DNA from: an uncultured bacterium
GTDB taxonomy: Bacteria; Patescibacteriota; Minisyncoccia; Moranbacterales; UBA1568
DNA: 33,158 nucleotides
Assembly (NCBI GenBank): GCA_937864125.1
Contig: CALMHZ010000083.1
Span: forward strand, 1-33,158
Direction of reading: 5' to 3'
The notes below the pieces were generated by a model, which saw only the letters and a list, made by a program, of their open reading frames with translations, was not told the DNA's origin and did not search any database. Made by a program: the position numbers and the translations under genes. Shown one piece after another: positions 7,830 to 15,614 of the stretch (its first letter is position 1; every line of letters starts with the position of its first letter).

Positions 7830-8108
7830 ATGTCGACACCATCTTTGCCGCAAACAATACTCATCTACTCGAATATTGGCGAGTTTTCACTCAAAAAACA
7901 CTACTCGCTCTCTCCTTCGTTCGAGATGCTTCCTCTAAAGGGAGACGGGGTCATTCCGAGAAAGACCCTCATTTACATTCTCTCCTCCAAAAGGCAGGCG
8001 GTTCCCGGATCAAGTTCCCCCGTTGTCGCCAAGGTGGAAATTGTCGAGGAAGGTCCCGATGGCGTAAGCACGCTTCGCCTTCTCGAGCCGCCCCACCTCA
8101 AATCATGA
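7830..8108 (+). CDS. hypothetical protein (92 aa) with strong expression signals
   Basis: Not recognised. The start is set by a good AGGAG seven bases before the ATG at 7830; the longer frame upstream is not needed. The protein (MSTPSLPQTILIYSNIGEF...) is soluble, mixed alpha/beta in appearance, without cysteine, signal peptide or membrane helix. It contains an SSKRQAVPGSS segment and a VAKVEIVEEGPDG segment that looks like paired beta strands. A consensus promoter and a stem-loop terminator frame it exactly as a single-gene unit, which argues strongly that it is real and well expressed. It lies between divergent mutY and convergent mnmA, with no contextual clue to function. Confidence 0.75.
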   Translation: MSTPSLPQTILIYSNIGEFSLKKHYSLSPSFEMLPLKGDGVIPRKTLIYILSSKRQAVPGSSSPVVAKVEIVEEGPDGVSTLRLLEPPHLKS

Positions 8109-8127
8109 CACCGAGCCCTCACTACGG

Positions 8128-8157
8128 CCGGCGGACAGCATTCCGTCGGTTTTTTTT
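8128..8157 (+). terminator. intrinsic terminator of the 92-aa gene
   Basis: CCGGCGGA, six-base loop, TCCGTCGG (8-bp stem with one G-T pair), then eight T. It lies 20 bases past the stop and works only on the plus strand. Confidence 0.9.
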
Positions 8158-8192
8158 ATTTCCCTCTTTCCCGATGAAACAAGTAAGAAAAA

Positions 8193-9251
8193 TCACATGA
8201 TCAATCCGCCGCCAAGACAGTATTCATTATCATACAATACGGCGGATTGTCCCGAGGCGATCCCCCGGTCAAAACCCTTCAATCGCACTTCCAGTCGATC
8301 CTCATCGAGGAAGGTTATGGCGCAGGGGTATTCCTTCTCCCCATGACGGATTTTTACCGAGAAACTTCCTTCCTTCGGCGCGCTTCCCGATACCCAATTG
8401 AGATCATTCACTACGAAAACATCGCGCGCCATTTCCTCGCTCCGCCAGTCATTCGAAACGAACACCGTGTTGTCCTCGATATTTTTATCCGCCACATACC
8501 ACGGCCCCCCCGAGAGTCCCAGCCCTCGGCGTTGTCCGATAGTATAGAACCAGAACCCATCATGCTTGCCGAGGATGTCTCCGGTTTCAAGATCGACGAT
8601 ATTCCCTTCTTTTTTTCCCAAATACTGCTCGAGGAATTTGTCAAAAGCGATCGTCCCCAAAAAACATATCCCCTGGCTATCCTTGCGGGCCGCGTTCGAA
8701 AGGCCGTACCGTGCCGCTAGCACGCGAACCGTTTCTTTTGTATATCCGCCGAGAGGAAACAATGCGCGCGCAACCTGGGCCTGGGAAAGCCGGGAGAGAA
8801 AATAGGTCTGATCTTTTATAGGATCTTGGGACTTTTTCAAGAAAAATTCCTGCTGAGCATGCCGTTCTTCAATCTGCGCATAATGCCCCGTCGCCACTTT
8901 TTCAAAATCCTGCCCGAACGATTCGTAGAACATCCCGAATTTGATGCGGGAATTGCAGAGAATATCCGGATTCGGTGTCCGCCCCGCCCGAGCCTCGGAA
9001 ATGACCGTGGCCACGACCTCTTGCCAGTATTCTTTCTGAAAATTGACGATGCGAAGTTCTATGCCCGCTTGGTCGCAGACCGCGCGCGCGTACTTCAAAT
9101 CATCTTCCCACGGACACTCCCCCAAAAAGGCAAGCTCTTCTTCAAGCCAGATCTTGATGTAAAACGCCGTGAGATCATGCCCGGCATCCTGAAGCAGCCG
9201 CATGGATACGGAACTATCTACCCCCCCGGAAAGCAGCATGGCGATATTCAT
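8193..9251 (-). CDS. mnmA: tRNA-specific 2-thiouridylase
   Basis: Makes 2-thiouridine at the wobble position of Lys, Glu and Gln tRNAs. The 352-residue protein starts at the ATG at 9251 (MNIAMLLSGGVDSSVS); the open frame runs upstream, but those codons are repeat sequence. Visible features are the PP-loop LLSGGVDSSVS (6-16), TPNPDILCNSRIKF with catalytic Cys99, the ATGHYA segment, KDQTYFL, KDSQGICFLG with second catalytic Cys196, and the beta-barrel domain starting near FYTIGQRRGLGL. Length is usual. No strong ribosome site is seen. The dispersed repeat copy R1 lies in its 5' region. The sulfur would come from a cysteine desulfurase, for which the SufS in this window is a candidate. Confidence 0.96.
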   Translation of the reverse strand: MNIAMLLSGGVDSSVSMRLLQDAGHDLTAFYIKIWLEEELAFLGECPWEDDLKYARAVCDQAGIELRIVNFQKEYWQEVVATVISEARAGRTPNPDILCNSRIKFGMFYESFGQDFEKVATGHYAQIEERHAQQEFFLKKSQDPIKDQTYFLSRLSQAQVARALFPLGGYTKETVRVLAARYGLSNAARKDSQGICFLGTIAFDKFLEQYLGKKEGNIVDLETGDILGKHDGFWFYTIGQRRGLGLSGGPWYVADKNIEDNTVFVSNDWRSEEMARDVFVVNDLNWVSGSAPKEGSFSVKIRHGEKEYPCAITFLDEDRLEVRLKGFDRGIASGQSAVLYDNEYCLGGGLIM

Positions 9252-9286
9252 ATTTCTATTGAAACAGGAAAAAAGGGAAATGGGAA

Positions 9287-9363
9287 TAACGAGCACTGAC
9301 ACCCAGATAGTGCCGGCACTTGCTCGGCACAGAAAACAGGCGTTCGCTTCGCGTGGCAATAAA
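9287..9363 (-). repeat. dispersed ~75-bp repeat, copy R1
   Basis: Read on the minus strand it begins TTTATTGCCACGCGAAGCG, continues through a CCGAGCAAGTGCCGG box and ends near GGCACTATCTGGGTG. It matches copies R2 (10918-11001) and R3 (23700-23782) in order and strand. It lies between the terminator of the 141-aa gene and mnmA, just upstream of mnmA. Confidence 0.7.
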
Positions 9364-9391
9364 AAAACGGGGGGATATCATTCCTCCCGTT
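9361..9391 (-). terminator. intrinsic terminator of the 141-aa gene
   Basis: Minus strand: AACGGGAGGA, short loop, TCCCCCCGTT (one mismatch), then seven T, just past the stop at 9396. Confidence 0.75.
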
Positions 9392-9395
9392 AGGC

Positions 9396-9821
9396 TCATG
9401 CCGAAGCCTCTCCTTCATTTGGAAATAATTTTTCGATTTCCGTACGGGCTTTTTCACCGATTATCTGAAAAAATTTCGTCGCTCTGGTGCGACTGTCGCT
9501 CCCGGGTGGGATCCGCAGGTCGGTCGCCTTTCTTGCGAATTTTACGACAAGAGCGCGACTGGTCACCGGTAACCCGGAAGCCGCTCGCGAATCATAGATG
9601 ATGCGAAAGATCGTTTCCTCCACGCTGTTCGGAATGGGATGTCGTTGCGCCTTGCTCCACTTGGCGAGGGAAGCCATAAGCGTGCGACGAAACATCTTGA
9701 GACTCTCCTTTTTTTCCGGTCCGTCCCCGGAATCGCGAAGCTCCGTAGCGATAGCAAGAGCTTCTTGCGAAATTTTAGTAAGAACTTCTACGCTATGTTC
9801 TACATCAATTTTTTCATACAT
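9396..9821 (-). CDS. hypothetical helical protein (141 aa)
   Basis: Not recognised. It is predicted soluble and mostly alpha-helical, with no cysteine, signal peptide or membrane segment. The middle (FRRTLMASLAKWSKAQ, then VEETIFRIIYDSR) alternates basic and hydrophobic residues as in helical-bundle proteins; the end (KFFQIIGEKARTEIEKLFP) is a charged amphipathic helix. The start at 9821 has GAGAGGA nine bases upstream. A promoter (9853-9881) and a terminator (9361-9391) frame it as a single-gene unit. It sits between dus and mnmA on the same strand, but both neighbours act on tRNA and nothing in this protein shows such a role. Confidence 0.7.
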   Translation of the reverse strand: MYEKIDVEHSVEVLTKISQEALAIATELRDSGDGPEKKESLKMFRRTLMASLAKWSKAQRHPIPNSVEETIFRIIYDSRAASGLPVTSRALVVKFARKATDLRIPPGSDSRTRATKFFQIIGEKARTEIEKLFPNEGEASA

Positions 9822-9852
9822 TTCACCGTCCTCTCAGAAAAAAGGTGTGTCA

Positions 9853-9881
9853 ATGCTACCTCCTTATGACAAAAAAGTCAA
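9853..9881 (-). promoter_or_regulatory. sigma70-type promoter of the 141-aa gene
   Basis: Minus-strand TTGACT (9881-9876), 17-base spacer, TAGCAT (9858-9853). The leader is about 25 bases. Confidence 0.6.
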
Positions 9882-9901
9882 GGGGGGGTTTCCCAACGAA
9901 A

Positions 9902-10906
9902 TCACTCCGTATCAGCACTGGTTCGGCGTGAGTTTTCAGCGAGAAACCGCGCGACAACCTCTCTCACCGATGCCGCGTCCGCACAACCCATAAGAGCGAG
10001 GCGCAATTCTTTGGCATTCGGAAATCCGCTCGCGTAGGCATGGTAGTGCTTCTTCATGAGCTCGAAGCTTTTCTTTCCCTCAAAGAGCGAAGCATACATA
10101 TCGGTATGCTCCCGCATCACCTCCAACCGCTCTTCTGCCGGAATAGTCATTTTTTTCTCATCGAAGAGCCACGGATTGCCGAAAATCGCGCGGCCGAGCA
10201 TCACGCCGTCCACGCCGGTTTCGAGCGCGAGCGCCCTTGCGTGCGCGATATCCCGCACATCGCCGTTGCCGATGATGCGGGTGCCTGAACCCTTCGCTAT
10301 CTCTACCGCGCGCGCGATGCGATCCCAACGAGCCGGAACGCTCGACATTTCTTTTCTCGTCCGCGCATGAAGAGTGATCGCCTGGGGCCCTGCTTCCAAG
10401 AGCGCGGGCAGCCAGGTTTCCAAGATATCCTTGTCGAACCCGAGGCGAGTTTTTACCGAGACGGGAATTTTTTTTCCCGAATCACGAATGCCTTCTTGCG
10501 CGGCCACAATGAGTGCTTGCGCTTGCTTGAAATCCTGTATGCATGCGGCTCCCGCCCCCTGCTTGTTCACCGCCCGATCGGGACACCCCATATTGATATC
10601 GAGTCCGTCAAACCCGAGCTCCCCGACCTGCCGTGCCGCTTCCCGCATCTTTTCCGGATGTGCCGAAAAAAGTTGCGCCACGATCGGACGCTCCTCTTCA
10701 CTGAACCACAATTTCGGGAGGATGGCACGGCGCCCCTTTGGATGAACAAGTCCGTCCGCCGAAGTGAACTCGGTGAAAAAAACATCGGGCTTCCCATACT
10801 TCGCGATAATCCGACGAAACGCGGCATCCGTCACATCGTCAAGCGGCGCCAACGCAAAAAACGGTGCCGGCAAGCGCTCCCAAAAATTAGGATGAATATG
10901 AGACAT
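9902..10906 (-). CDS. dus: tRNA-dihydrouridine synthase (Dus family)
   Basis: FMN-dependent enzyme reducing uridines of the tRNA D-loop to dihydrouridine. The start chosen is the ATG at 10906 (MSHIHPNFWERLPAPFF), giving 334 aa, the usual length; the frame continues upstream only through repeat copy R2. Motifs: FALAPLDDVTDAAFR (FMN loop), FFTEFTSADGL, PIVAQLFSAHPEKM, GLDINMGCPDRAVNKQGAGAACI with catalytic Cys108, VSVKTRLGF, ITLHARTRKEMSS, IIGNGDVRD, GVMLGRAIFGNPWLF, then a C-terminal helical domain. Which U positions it modifies cannot be told. It has its own promoter at 11014-11042. Confidence 0.94.
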   Translation of the reverse strand: MSHIHPNFWERLPAPFFALAPLDDVTDAAFRRIIAKYGKPDVFFTEFTSADGLVHPKGRRAILPKLWFSEEERPIVAQLFSAHPEKMREAARQVGELGFDGLDINMGCPDRAVNKQGAGAACIQDFKQAQALIVAAQEGIRDSGKKIPVSVKTRLGFDKDILETWLPALLEAGPQAITLHARTRKEMSSVPARWDRIARAVEIAKGSGTRIIGNGDVRDIAHARALALETGVDGVMLGRAIFGNPWLFDEKKMTIPAEERLEVMREHTDMYASLFEGKKSFELMKKHYHAYASGFPNAKELRLALMGCADAASVREVVARFLAENSRRTSADTE

Positions 10907-10917
10907 GCGAAGAGTAA

Positions 10918-11001
10918 GGAATAGTGAACCCGATATTGCCATCGCTCCTCTCGGGGATGAGGGCGATCCTTCGCGTTTCACTCGCTTTGTTTGGCAATAA
11001 A
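10918..11001 (-). repeat. dispersed ~75-bp repeat, copy R2
   Basis: On the minus strand it starts TTTATTGCCAAACAAAGCG, has a CCGAGAGGAG box and ends GGCAATATCGGGTTCA. It lies between the dus promoter and the dus start codon, so it forms nearly the whole dus leader, beginning close to the predicted transcription start. Confidence 0.7.
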
Positions 11002-11013
11002 GAAGTTCTCCGT

Positions 11014-11042
11014 ATCATACGACTCAGGCTCGTAAGCGTCAA
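11014..11042 (-). promoter_or_regulatory. sigma70-type promoter of dus
   Basis: Minus-strand TTGACG (11042-11037), 17-base spacer, TATGAT (11019-11014). Transcription should start near 11007, just ahead of repeat R2. Confidence 0.75.
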
Positions 11043-11109
11043 TATATTCGTCATGATCCCCCTCCCTCTATCTGTGTTCAAAAATGGCTCATGCATGATT
11101 CTTTTTCCC

Positions 11110-11138
11110 TTGACAGGCTTTTACGGAGTTGATATATT
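11110..11138 (+). promoter_or_regulatory. consensus promoter of the suf operon
   Basis: TTGACA (11110-11115), 17-base spacer, TATATT (11133-11138). Transcription should start near 11145, only about 20 bases before the first ATG, and no Shine-Dalgarno is present. Confidence 0.85.
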
Positions 11139-11144
11139 CAATTC

Positions 11145-11159
11145 GGACTAAATAAGTCC
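11145..11159 (+). promoter_or_regulatory. palindromic operator, IscR type-1-like
   Basis: The perfect palindrome GGACT-AAATA-AGTCC lies over the expected transcription start of the suf operon. Its core GACT-N5-AGTC matches the half-sites and spacing of the IscR type-1 site as I know it. It lies six bases before the ATG of an Rrf2 regulator, so autoregulation by iron-sulfur status is the natural inference. Confidence 0.7.
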
Positions 11160-11164
11160 ATTTT

Positions 11165-11563
11165 ATGAAAATCTCGAAAAAATCATACTACGGGATGAGG
11201 GCGATCATCTACCTCGCGCAAACGAAGACGCCCGTATCGGCGCATGATTTGGCGATTGCCGAAAATATTCCGGAAGATTTTCTCGAAAAAATTCTCCAGA
11301 AGCTCAAAAAAGCAGGGCTCATCCATTCGAAGAAAGGCCACGAAGGAGGATATTTCCTCGCTCGAGCCCCGAAAGATATCACGGCCTGGGATACCGTATC
11401 GCTTCTCGACGCCCCTTTCCGACACATAGCCGCATCCACGCCGAAAGGCACCCTCCCTTGTCTCGTGGTTTCCCACTGCCAAGCAAACGAAGTGTGGAGG
11501 ATACTCGAAGCAGAGATAAAGAAAACGCTTTCAGGAATAACCATCGACTCCCTGACCCATTAA
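11165..11563 (+). CDS. Rrf2-family regulator of the suf operon (IscR/SufR-like)
   Basis: Transcription factor of the Rrf2 family, many of which bind an Fe-S cluster and control cluster assembly genes. The 132 residues hold the winged helix (KKSYYGMRAIIYLAQ, then IAENIPEDFLEKILQKLKKAGLIHSKKGHEGGYFLAR, residues 6-68). In the cluster loop only two cysteines are seen, Cys99 and Cys105 (C-X5-C). IscR has three plus a histidine; here the position matching the first cysteine and the one matching the histidine (Asn109) are both changed. It may use other ligands or act without a cluster. As first gene of the operon, with a palindrome at its promoter, it is the likely local regulator. sufC follows after 8 bases. 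Confidence 0.9.
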   Translation: MKISKKSYYGMRAIIYLAQTKTPVSAHDLAIAENIPEDFLEKILQKLKKAGLIHSKKGHEGGYFLARAPKDITAWDTVSLLDAPFRHIAASTPKGTLPCLVVSHCQANEVWRILEAEIKKTLSGITIDSLTH

Positions 11564-11571
11564 ATCACGCT

Positions 11572-12285
11572 ATGCTCGAAATCAAGAACCTCTCAGTCGG
11601 CATAGGCTCAAAGCCTATCCTCAAAAAACTTTCCCTCACCCTTAAAAAAGGCGAGATTACCGTTCTCATGGGACCGAACGGCTCGGGAAAATCTACTCTC
11701 GCCCACACGATCGCCGGCAATCCGAACTTCTCCGTAAAAAGAGGCTCAAGCATCCTCCTCGAAGGCAAAGAGATACGGGGCTTGAAGCCGGAGAAGCGCG
11801 CGTCGCTCGGAGTTTTCCTCTCCTTTCAAAACCCGCTCCCCCTCCCGGGTGTCTCGGTGCTCGATCTTCTCCGCCTCGCCCGCGAAGGCAAGGACGACGC
11901 GCTCGAGCTCAGGACGAAAGCGAAAAAATACGCGAAAGAGCTCGGCATAGATGAAAGCCTCCTCTTCCGCTCGCTCCATGACGGATTTTCCGGAGGAGAG
12001 AAGAAAAAGATAGAAACTCTCGAAGCCGGCATACTCGAGCCCAAGCTTTGCATCCTCGATGAAATCGATTCCGGAGTCGATGTCGATGCGCTCCGCAATA
12101 TCGCGCGATTCATAGCCAAACATCGGATGCCCGACGCCTCCATCCTCATCATCACTCATTCGACCCGCATCCTCAAATATCTCACGGTGGACAAAGTCAT
12201 CGTCATGCGAGACGGCGCCATCATCAAGGAAGGCACGATGGCCCTTGCCGCGCTGATCGATAAGAAGGGCTTTGAAAATATCTGA
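11572..12285 (+). CDS. sufC: Fe-S assembly ATPase SufC
   Basis: ABC-type ATPase that powers the SufBCD scaffold on which Fe-S clusters are built. The 237 residues show Walker A GPNGSGKSTLAHTIAG, FLSFQNPLPLPGVSV (Q-loop), FSGGEKKKIETLEA (a SufC-type signature), Walker B LCILDEIDSGVDVDAL, and the H-loop ITHSTRIL. The IDSGVDVDAL segment is diagnostic of SufC against transport ATPases. The start at 11572 gives MLEIKNLSVGI; the upstream extension runs back into the regulator gene. It ends one base before the sufB ATG, showing tight translational coupling. Confidence 0.96.
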   Translation: MLEIKNLSVGIGSKPILKKLSLTLKKGEITVLMGPNGSGKSTLAHTIAGNPNFSVKRGSSILLEGKEIRGLKPEKRASLGVFLSFQNPLPLPGVSVLDLLRLAREGKDDALELRTKAKKYAKELGIDESLLFRSLHDGFSGGEKKKIETLEAGILEPKLCILDEIDSGVDVDALRNIARFIAKHRMPDASILIITHSTRILKYLTVDKVIVMRDGAIIKEGTMALAALIDKKGFENI

Positions 12286-12286
12286 T

Positions 12287-13681
12287 ATGAAACAAGAAAC
12301 CGTCGATTTCGACTACAAGTACGGATTTTCCATGCCGGAGCGCTCGATCAAGAAAACCAAGCGCGGATTGACCGCGCAGACGATCCGGGATATCTCCGAT
12401 GCCAAGGATGAATCCGAGTGGATGCGGGCATCCCGCCTCAAGAGCTACGCGACATTCAAAAAGATGAAGATGCCGACCTGGGGCGCCGATCTTTCCGGGA
12501 TAGATTTCCAAGACATCACCTATTATCTCAAGGCATCCGAAGGCAACGCGAACGCCTGGGAAGATCTGCCACAGGAAATCAAGGATACCTACGACAAAAT
12601 AGGCGTACCCGAAGCGGAGAAGAAGTTTCTTGCGGGAGTATCGGCGCAATACGAGTCCGAAGTCGTCTACGAGAGCATACAAAAAGAGCTCACCAAAAAA
12701 GGCGTGCTGTTTTGCGATATGGACACGGCCGTAAAAAAGCACCCCGATATCGTGAAGAAATATTTCGGCACCCTCATCCCACAAGGCGACAACACCTTCG
12801 CCGCTCTCAATGGCGCCGTATGGTCCGGAGGCTCGTTCGTCTATGTTCCGAAAAATGTGGAAGTGAAGCTTCCCCTCCAGGCATACTTCCGCATCAACGC
12901 GGAACGGTTCGGGCAATTCGAACGCACCCTCATCATCGCCGAGGAAGGCTCTTCCGTACATTATATCGAAGGGTGTACCGCTCCTATTTACACGAAATCA
13001 TCCCTTCACGCGGCGGTAGTCGAGATATTCGTCCACAAGAACGCCCGCGTCCGCTATACCACCGTACAGAATTGGAGCAAGAATATTTATAACCTGGTCA
13101 CCAAACGCGCGCGCGCCGAAGAGGGTGCCATCATGGAATGGATAGACTGCAATATCGGTTCCGGAGTGACGATGAAATATCCCGCCGTCTACCTCGCAGG
13201 ACGCGGAGCGCGCGGCGAAGTGCTGTCGATCGCGTTCGCCGGGAAAAACCAGCATCAGGATGCGGGAGCGAAAATGGTGCACTTGGCAAGCGATACCTCG
13301 TCGCGCATCATCTCGAAATCCATCTCCAAAGACGGAGGGCGCACCTCATATCGAGGCCTCGTCCATGTCGCGCCTGGAGCGAAACGAGTGGCCTCATCGG
13401 TCGTATGCGACGCGCTTTTGCTCGATCAGGGCTCCCGATCCGATACCTATCCCACCATGCGGATCCGCTCCAAAGATGCCCGGATCGAACATGAGGCCCG
13501 CGTGGAAAAGATCTCCGAAGACAAACTCTTCTACCTCGCCTCAAGAGGCATCAAGAAAGAAGACGCCGAAGGACTCCTCGTCAACGGATTCATCGAACCT
13601 GTCGTCCGGGAGATTCCCCTCGAATACTCGATCGAGCTCAACCGCCTCCTGAATCTCGAAATGCGCAACGCCATCGGCTGA
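12287..13681 (+). CDS. sufB: Fe-S assembly scaffold SufB
   Basis: Scaffold subunit of SufBCD, where sulfur from SufS/SufU and iron are assembled. The ATG at 12287 follows the sufC stop by one base and gives 464 aa; a TTG five codons earlier is less likely. Typical SufB segments: FDYKYGFSMPE near the N-terminus, GVLFCDMDTAVKKHP, NTFAALNGAVWSGGSFVYVPKNVEVKLPLQ..., EEGSSVHYIEGCTAP, TVQNWSKNIYNLVTKRA, GSGVTMKYPAVYLAGRGARGEVLSIAFAGKNQHQDAGAKM, and the C-terminal EHEARVEKISEDKLFYLASRGIKKEDAEGLLVNGF. It stands four bases before sufD. Length and motifs are complete. Confidence 0.97.
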   Translation: MKQETVDFDYKYGFSMPERSIKKTKRGLTAQTIRDISDAKDESEWMRASRLKSYATFKKMKMPTWGADLSGIDFQDITYYLKASEGNANAWEDLPQEIKDTYDKIGVPEAEKKFLAGVSAQYESEVVYESIQKELTKKGVLFCDMDTAVKKHPDIVKKYFGTLIPQGDNTFAALNGAVWSGGSFVYVPKNVEVKLPLQAYFRINAERFGQFERTLIIAEEGSSVHYIEGCTAPIYTKSSLHAAVVEIFVHKNARVRYTTVQNWSKNIYNLVTKRARAEEGAIMEWIDCNIGSGVTMKYPAVYLAGRGARGEVLSIAFAGKNQHQDAGAKMVHLASDTSSRIISKSISKDGGRTSYRGLVHVAPGAKRVASSVVCDALLLDQGSRSDTYPTMRIRSKDARIEHEARVEKISEDKLFYLASRGIKKEDAEGLLVNGFIEPVVREIPLEYSIELNRLLNLEMRNAIG

Positions 13682-13685
13682 CCCT

Positions 13686-14273
13686 ATGAATTTCACTGAT
13701 ATCACGCACTCGAAAAAAACGCGATTTACGCTCAAAGAAAATGAGCGGTCCGTATTTTTCATGCGCAATCGGGGAGGAGCGTTCGAATTCATCCTCGCAG
13801 GCAAGGGAGCCGAGGCGCATGTCTTCGCGCTCTTCGAAGGGACCGAAAGCGACCAATTTTCCCTGAGCATCACCCAAAACCATACGGCTCCGCACACGGC
13901 ATCGACCGCTCTCGTAACGAGCCTCCTTTCCGGATCGTCGTCGCTCTCTTATGAGGGATTGATCAGAATAACAAAGGCCGCCCATCATACCGATGCGAAA
14001 CAGGAAAACCGAAACCTCCTGCTTTCCGAAGCCGCCTCGGCGATCTCTATCCCTTCTCTTGAAATATTGAACAACGATGTGGTCTGCGAACACGCCTCGG
14101 CGACGGGCACGCTTTCCGAAGAAGCCATACTCTATATGAATACCCGCGGTCTCGACCGGGCGAAAGCGGAAACGCTTCTTGCCGACGGAGTGGTCCGGGA
14201 TTTTTTTCATCGCCTGGAGCGATATGCCGATACATCCGGATTGACACATCCCCTCAGTATCACCCTCTCATAA
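13686..14273 (+). CDS. sufD: minimal SufD-like scaffold subunit (195 aa)
   Basis: SufD pairs with SufB in the SufBCD scaffold. This protein is 195 aa against roughly 400 for typical SufD: the N-terminal helical region and much of the beta-helix are gone. What remains is a short beta-rich part (SVFFMRNRGGAFEFILAGKGAEAHVFALFEG) and the SufB/D C-terminal signature EILNNDVVCEHASATGTLSEEAILYMNTRGL...ETLLADGVV, including the conserved histidine (CEH). I see no frameshift and the reading frame is intact with tight spacing on both sides (4 bases from sufB, 4 to sufS), so it appears to be a genuinely reduced form. The assignment rests on the C-terminal motif plus position. Confidence 0.85.
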   Translation: MNFTDITHSKKTRFTLKENERSVFFMRNRGGAFEFILAGKGAEAHVFALFEGTESDQFSLSITQNHTAPHTASTALVTSLLSGSSSLSYEGLIRITKAAHHTDAKQENRNLLLSEAASAISIPSLEILNNDVVCEHASATGTLSEEAILYMNTRGLDRAKAETLLADGVVRDFFHRLERYADTSGLTHPLSITLS

Positions 14274-14277
14274 ATAT

Positions 14278-15522
14278 ATGGACACTTTAACCGCTCCCCT
14301 GACAAACAACGAGAGCATACGGCACGAGTTTCCTCTTTTTCAAAAACATCCGGAGCTCGTCTATCTCGATTCGGCCGCGACGGCTCTCAAACCAAAGGCC
14401 GTCATCGACGCCGTGAGCGGGTACTATGAAACACTCTCGACCAATGTCGGACGCGGACTCTACCCGCTCGCCGAAGCCACGACCGAGCAGGTGGAAGCTG
14501 CGCGCGCACGGGTTGCCCGCTTTATCGGAGCCCAAGGCTCGGAAATCATCTTCACCCGCGGAACCACTGAGTCGATAAACCTCCTCGCATCATCGCTCGC
14601 GCCATCTTTGAGAAAAGGCGACAACATCGTGGTGACGGAAATGGAGCATCATTCGAATTTCCTCCCCTGGCAGAGGCTCGCGGCCGAACGGGGCCTGGAG
14701 TTTCGTATTCTTCCCATAGGGAAAGAGGGTGGAATAGAGAGAGAGTCGCTTGAAAAAATTATCGACCATCGCACCGCGCTTCTCTCGGTATCCGCCGTGT
14801 CGAATGTCCTCGGAACACGAAATGATATCGAAATGATCACGGATACGGTTAAAAAAATACGGTCCGCCATCATAGTCGTGGTGGATGCCGCACAAATGGT
14901 CGGCCATGAAGCGATATCCGTGTCGCAGTTGGGCGCTGACTACATCGCCTTTTCCGGCCACAAGATGTTCGGCCCTACCGGAGTCGGCATACTTTGGGGA
15001 AGACAATCGCTCCTCGAAAGCCTTCCGCCCTATCAGCTCGGCGGCGGGATGGTGATCGACGCGTGCGCCGAACTTCCGCAGTACAAGCCGGTTCCCTACC
15101 GATTCGAAGCGGGCACGCCGGATATCGCCTCGATTCTCGGGCTTGGCGCGGCGATAGATTTCATCGAGGGCCTCGGCATCGATGCCATCCGCGCGCATGA
15201 AATCGACATTACCCGGATCGCTCTTGAAAAACTCCATGCCGCATTCGGAGAAGAAATAACCGTCTACGGCCCGACTGACGCGGACAACCGAGGAGGTCTC
15301 ATCTCGTTTACACTCGCCGGAGTGCATCCTCACGACATCGCACAAACACTCGGCGAGGAAAACATCTGTGTCCGTGCCGGCGAGCATTGCGCAGCACCCC
15401 TTCACCGCGCGCTCAAAATTCCCGCCACCGCTCGTGCAAGCTTCTCCGTTTATACGACCGGAGAAGACATCGACCGGCTGATCCTCGGACTCGAAAGGGC
15501 GAAAAAGACATTTACAAAATAG
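14278..15522 (+). CDS. sufS: cysteine desulfurase SufS (group II)
   Basis: PLP enzyme releasing sulfur from cysteine as a persulfide for Fe-S assembly. The 414 residues include YLDSAATALKPKAVIDA (29-45), FTRGTTESINLLA, TEMEHHSNFLPWQ, VVDAAQMVGH, the PLP-binding lysine in AFSGHKMFGPTGVG (Lys229), YQLGGGMV, FEAGTPDIASILGL and the catalytic Cys371 in RAGEHCAAPLH, the short-loop form that marks SufS/CsdA rather than IscS. Length is usual. It closes the main operon; the partner sufU lies about 380 bases on, past a small antisense gene. Confidence 0.97.
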   Translation: MDTLTAPLTNNESIRHEFPLFQKHPELVYLDSAATALKPKAVIDAVSGYYETLSTNVGRGLYPLAEATTEQVEAARARVARFIGAQGSEIIFTRGTTESINLLASSLAPSLRKGDNIVVTEMEHHSNFLPWQRLAAERGLEFRILPIGKEGGIERESLEKIIDHRTALLSVSAVSNVLGTRNDIEMITDTVKKIRSAIIVVVDAAQMVGHEAISVSQLGADYIAFSGHKMFGPTGVGILWGRQSLLESLPPYQLGGGMVIDACAELPQYKPVPYRFEAGTPDIASILGLGAAIDFIEGLGIDAIRAHEIDITRIALEKLHAAFGEEITVYGPTDADNRGGLISFTLAGVHPHDIAQTLGEENICVRAGEHCAAPLHRALKIPATARASFSVYTTGEDIDRLILGLERAKKTFTK

Positions 15523-15565
15523 CTATGAAGTCCCTCGCTAGACACATCCGGTTTCGCGTGGTAAG

Positions 15566-15591
15566 AAAAAAGCGCATGGTGCCATGCGCTT
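15566..15591 (-). terminator. intrinsic terminator of the 67-aa antisense gene
   Basis: A 10-bp near-perfect palindrome (AAGCGCATGG, CCATGCGCTT) that on the minus strand is followed by TTTTTT. On the plus strand it is followed by TC and As, so it is a poor terminator for sufS. Confidence 0.75.
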
Positions 15592-15614
15592 CAAAAAACT
15601 TCCCCGTGTTCCCT

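Noticed and set aside
9252-9359. 36-codon N-terminal extension of mnmA
   Set aside because: These codons translate dispersed repeat R1; MnmA proteins begin at the PP-loop segment MNIAMLLSGG.
12224-12961. 245-codon minus-strand open frame opposite sufB
   Set aside because: Shadow of sufB; no motif and no expression signals.
14590-15405. 271-codon minus-strand open frame opposite sufS
   Set aside because: Shadow of sufS, which shows all its catalytic motifs.
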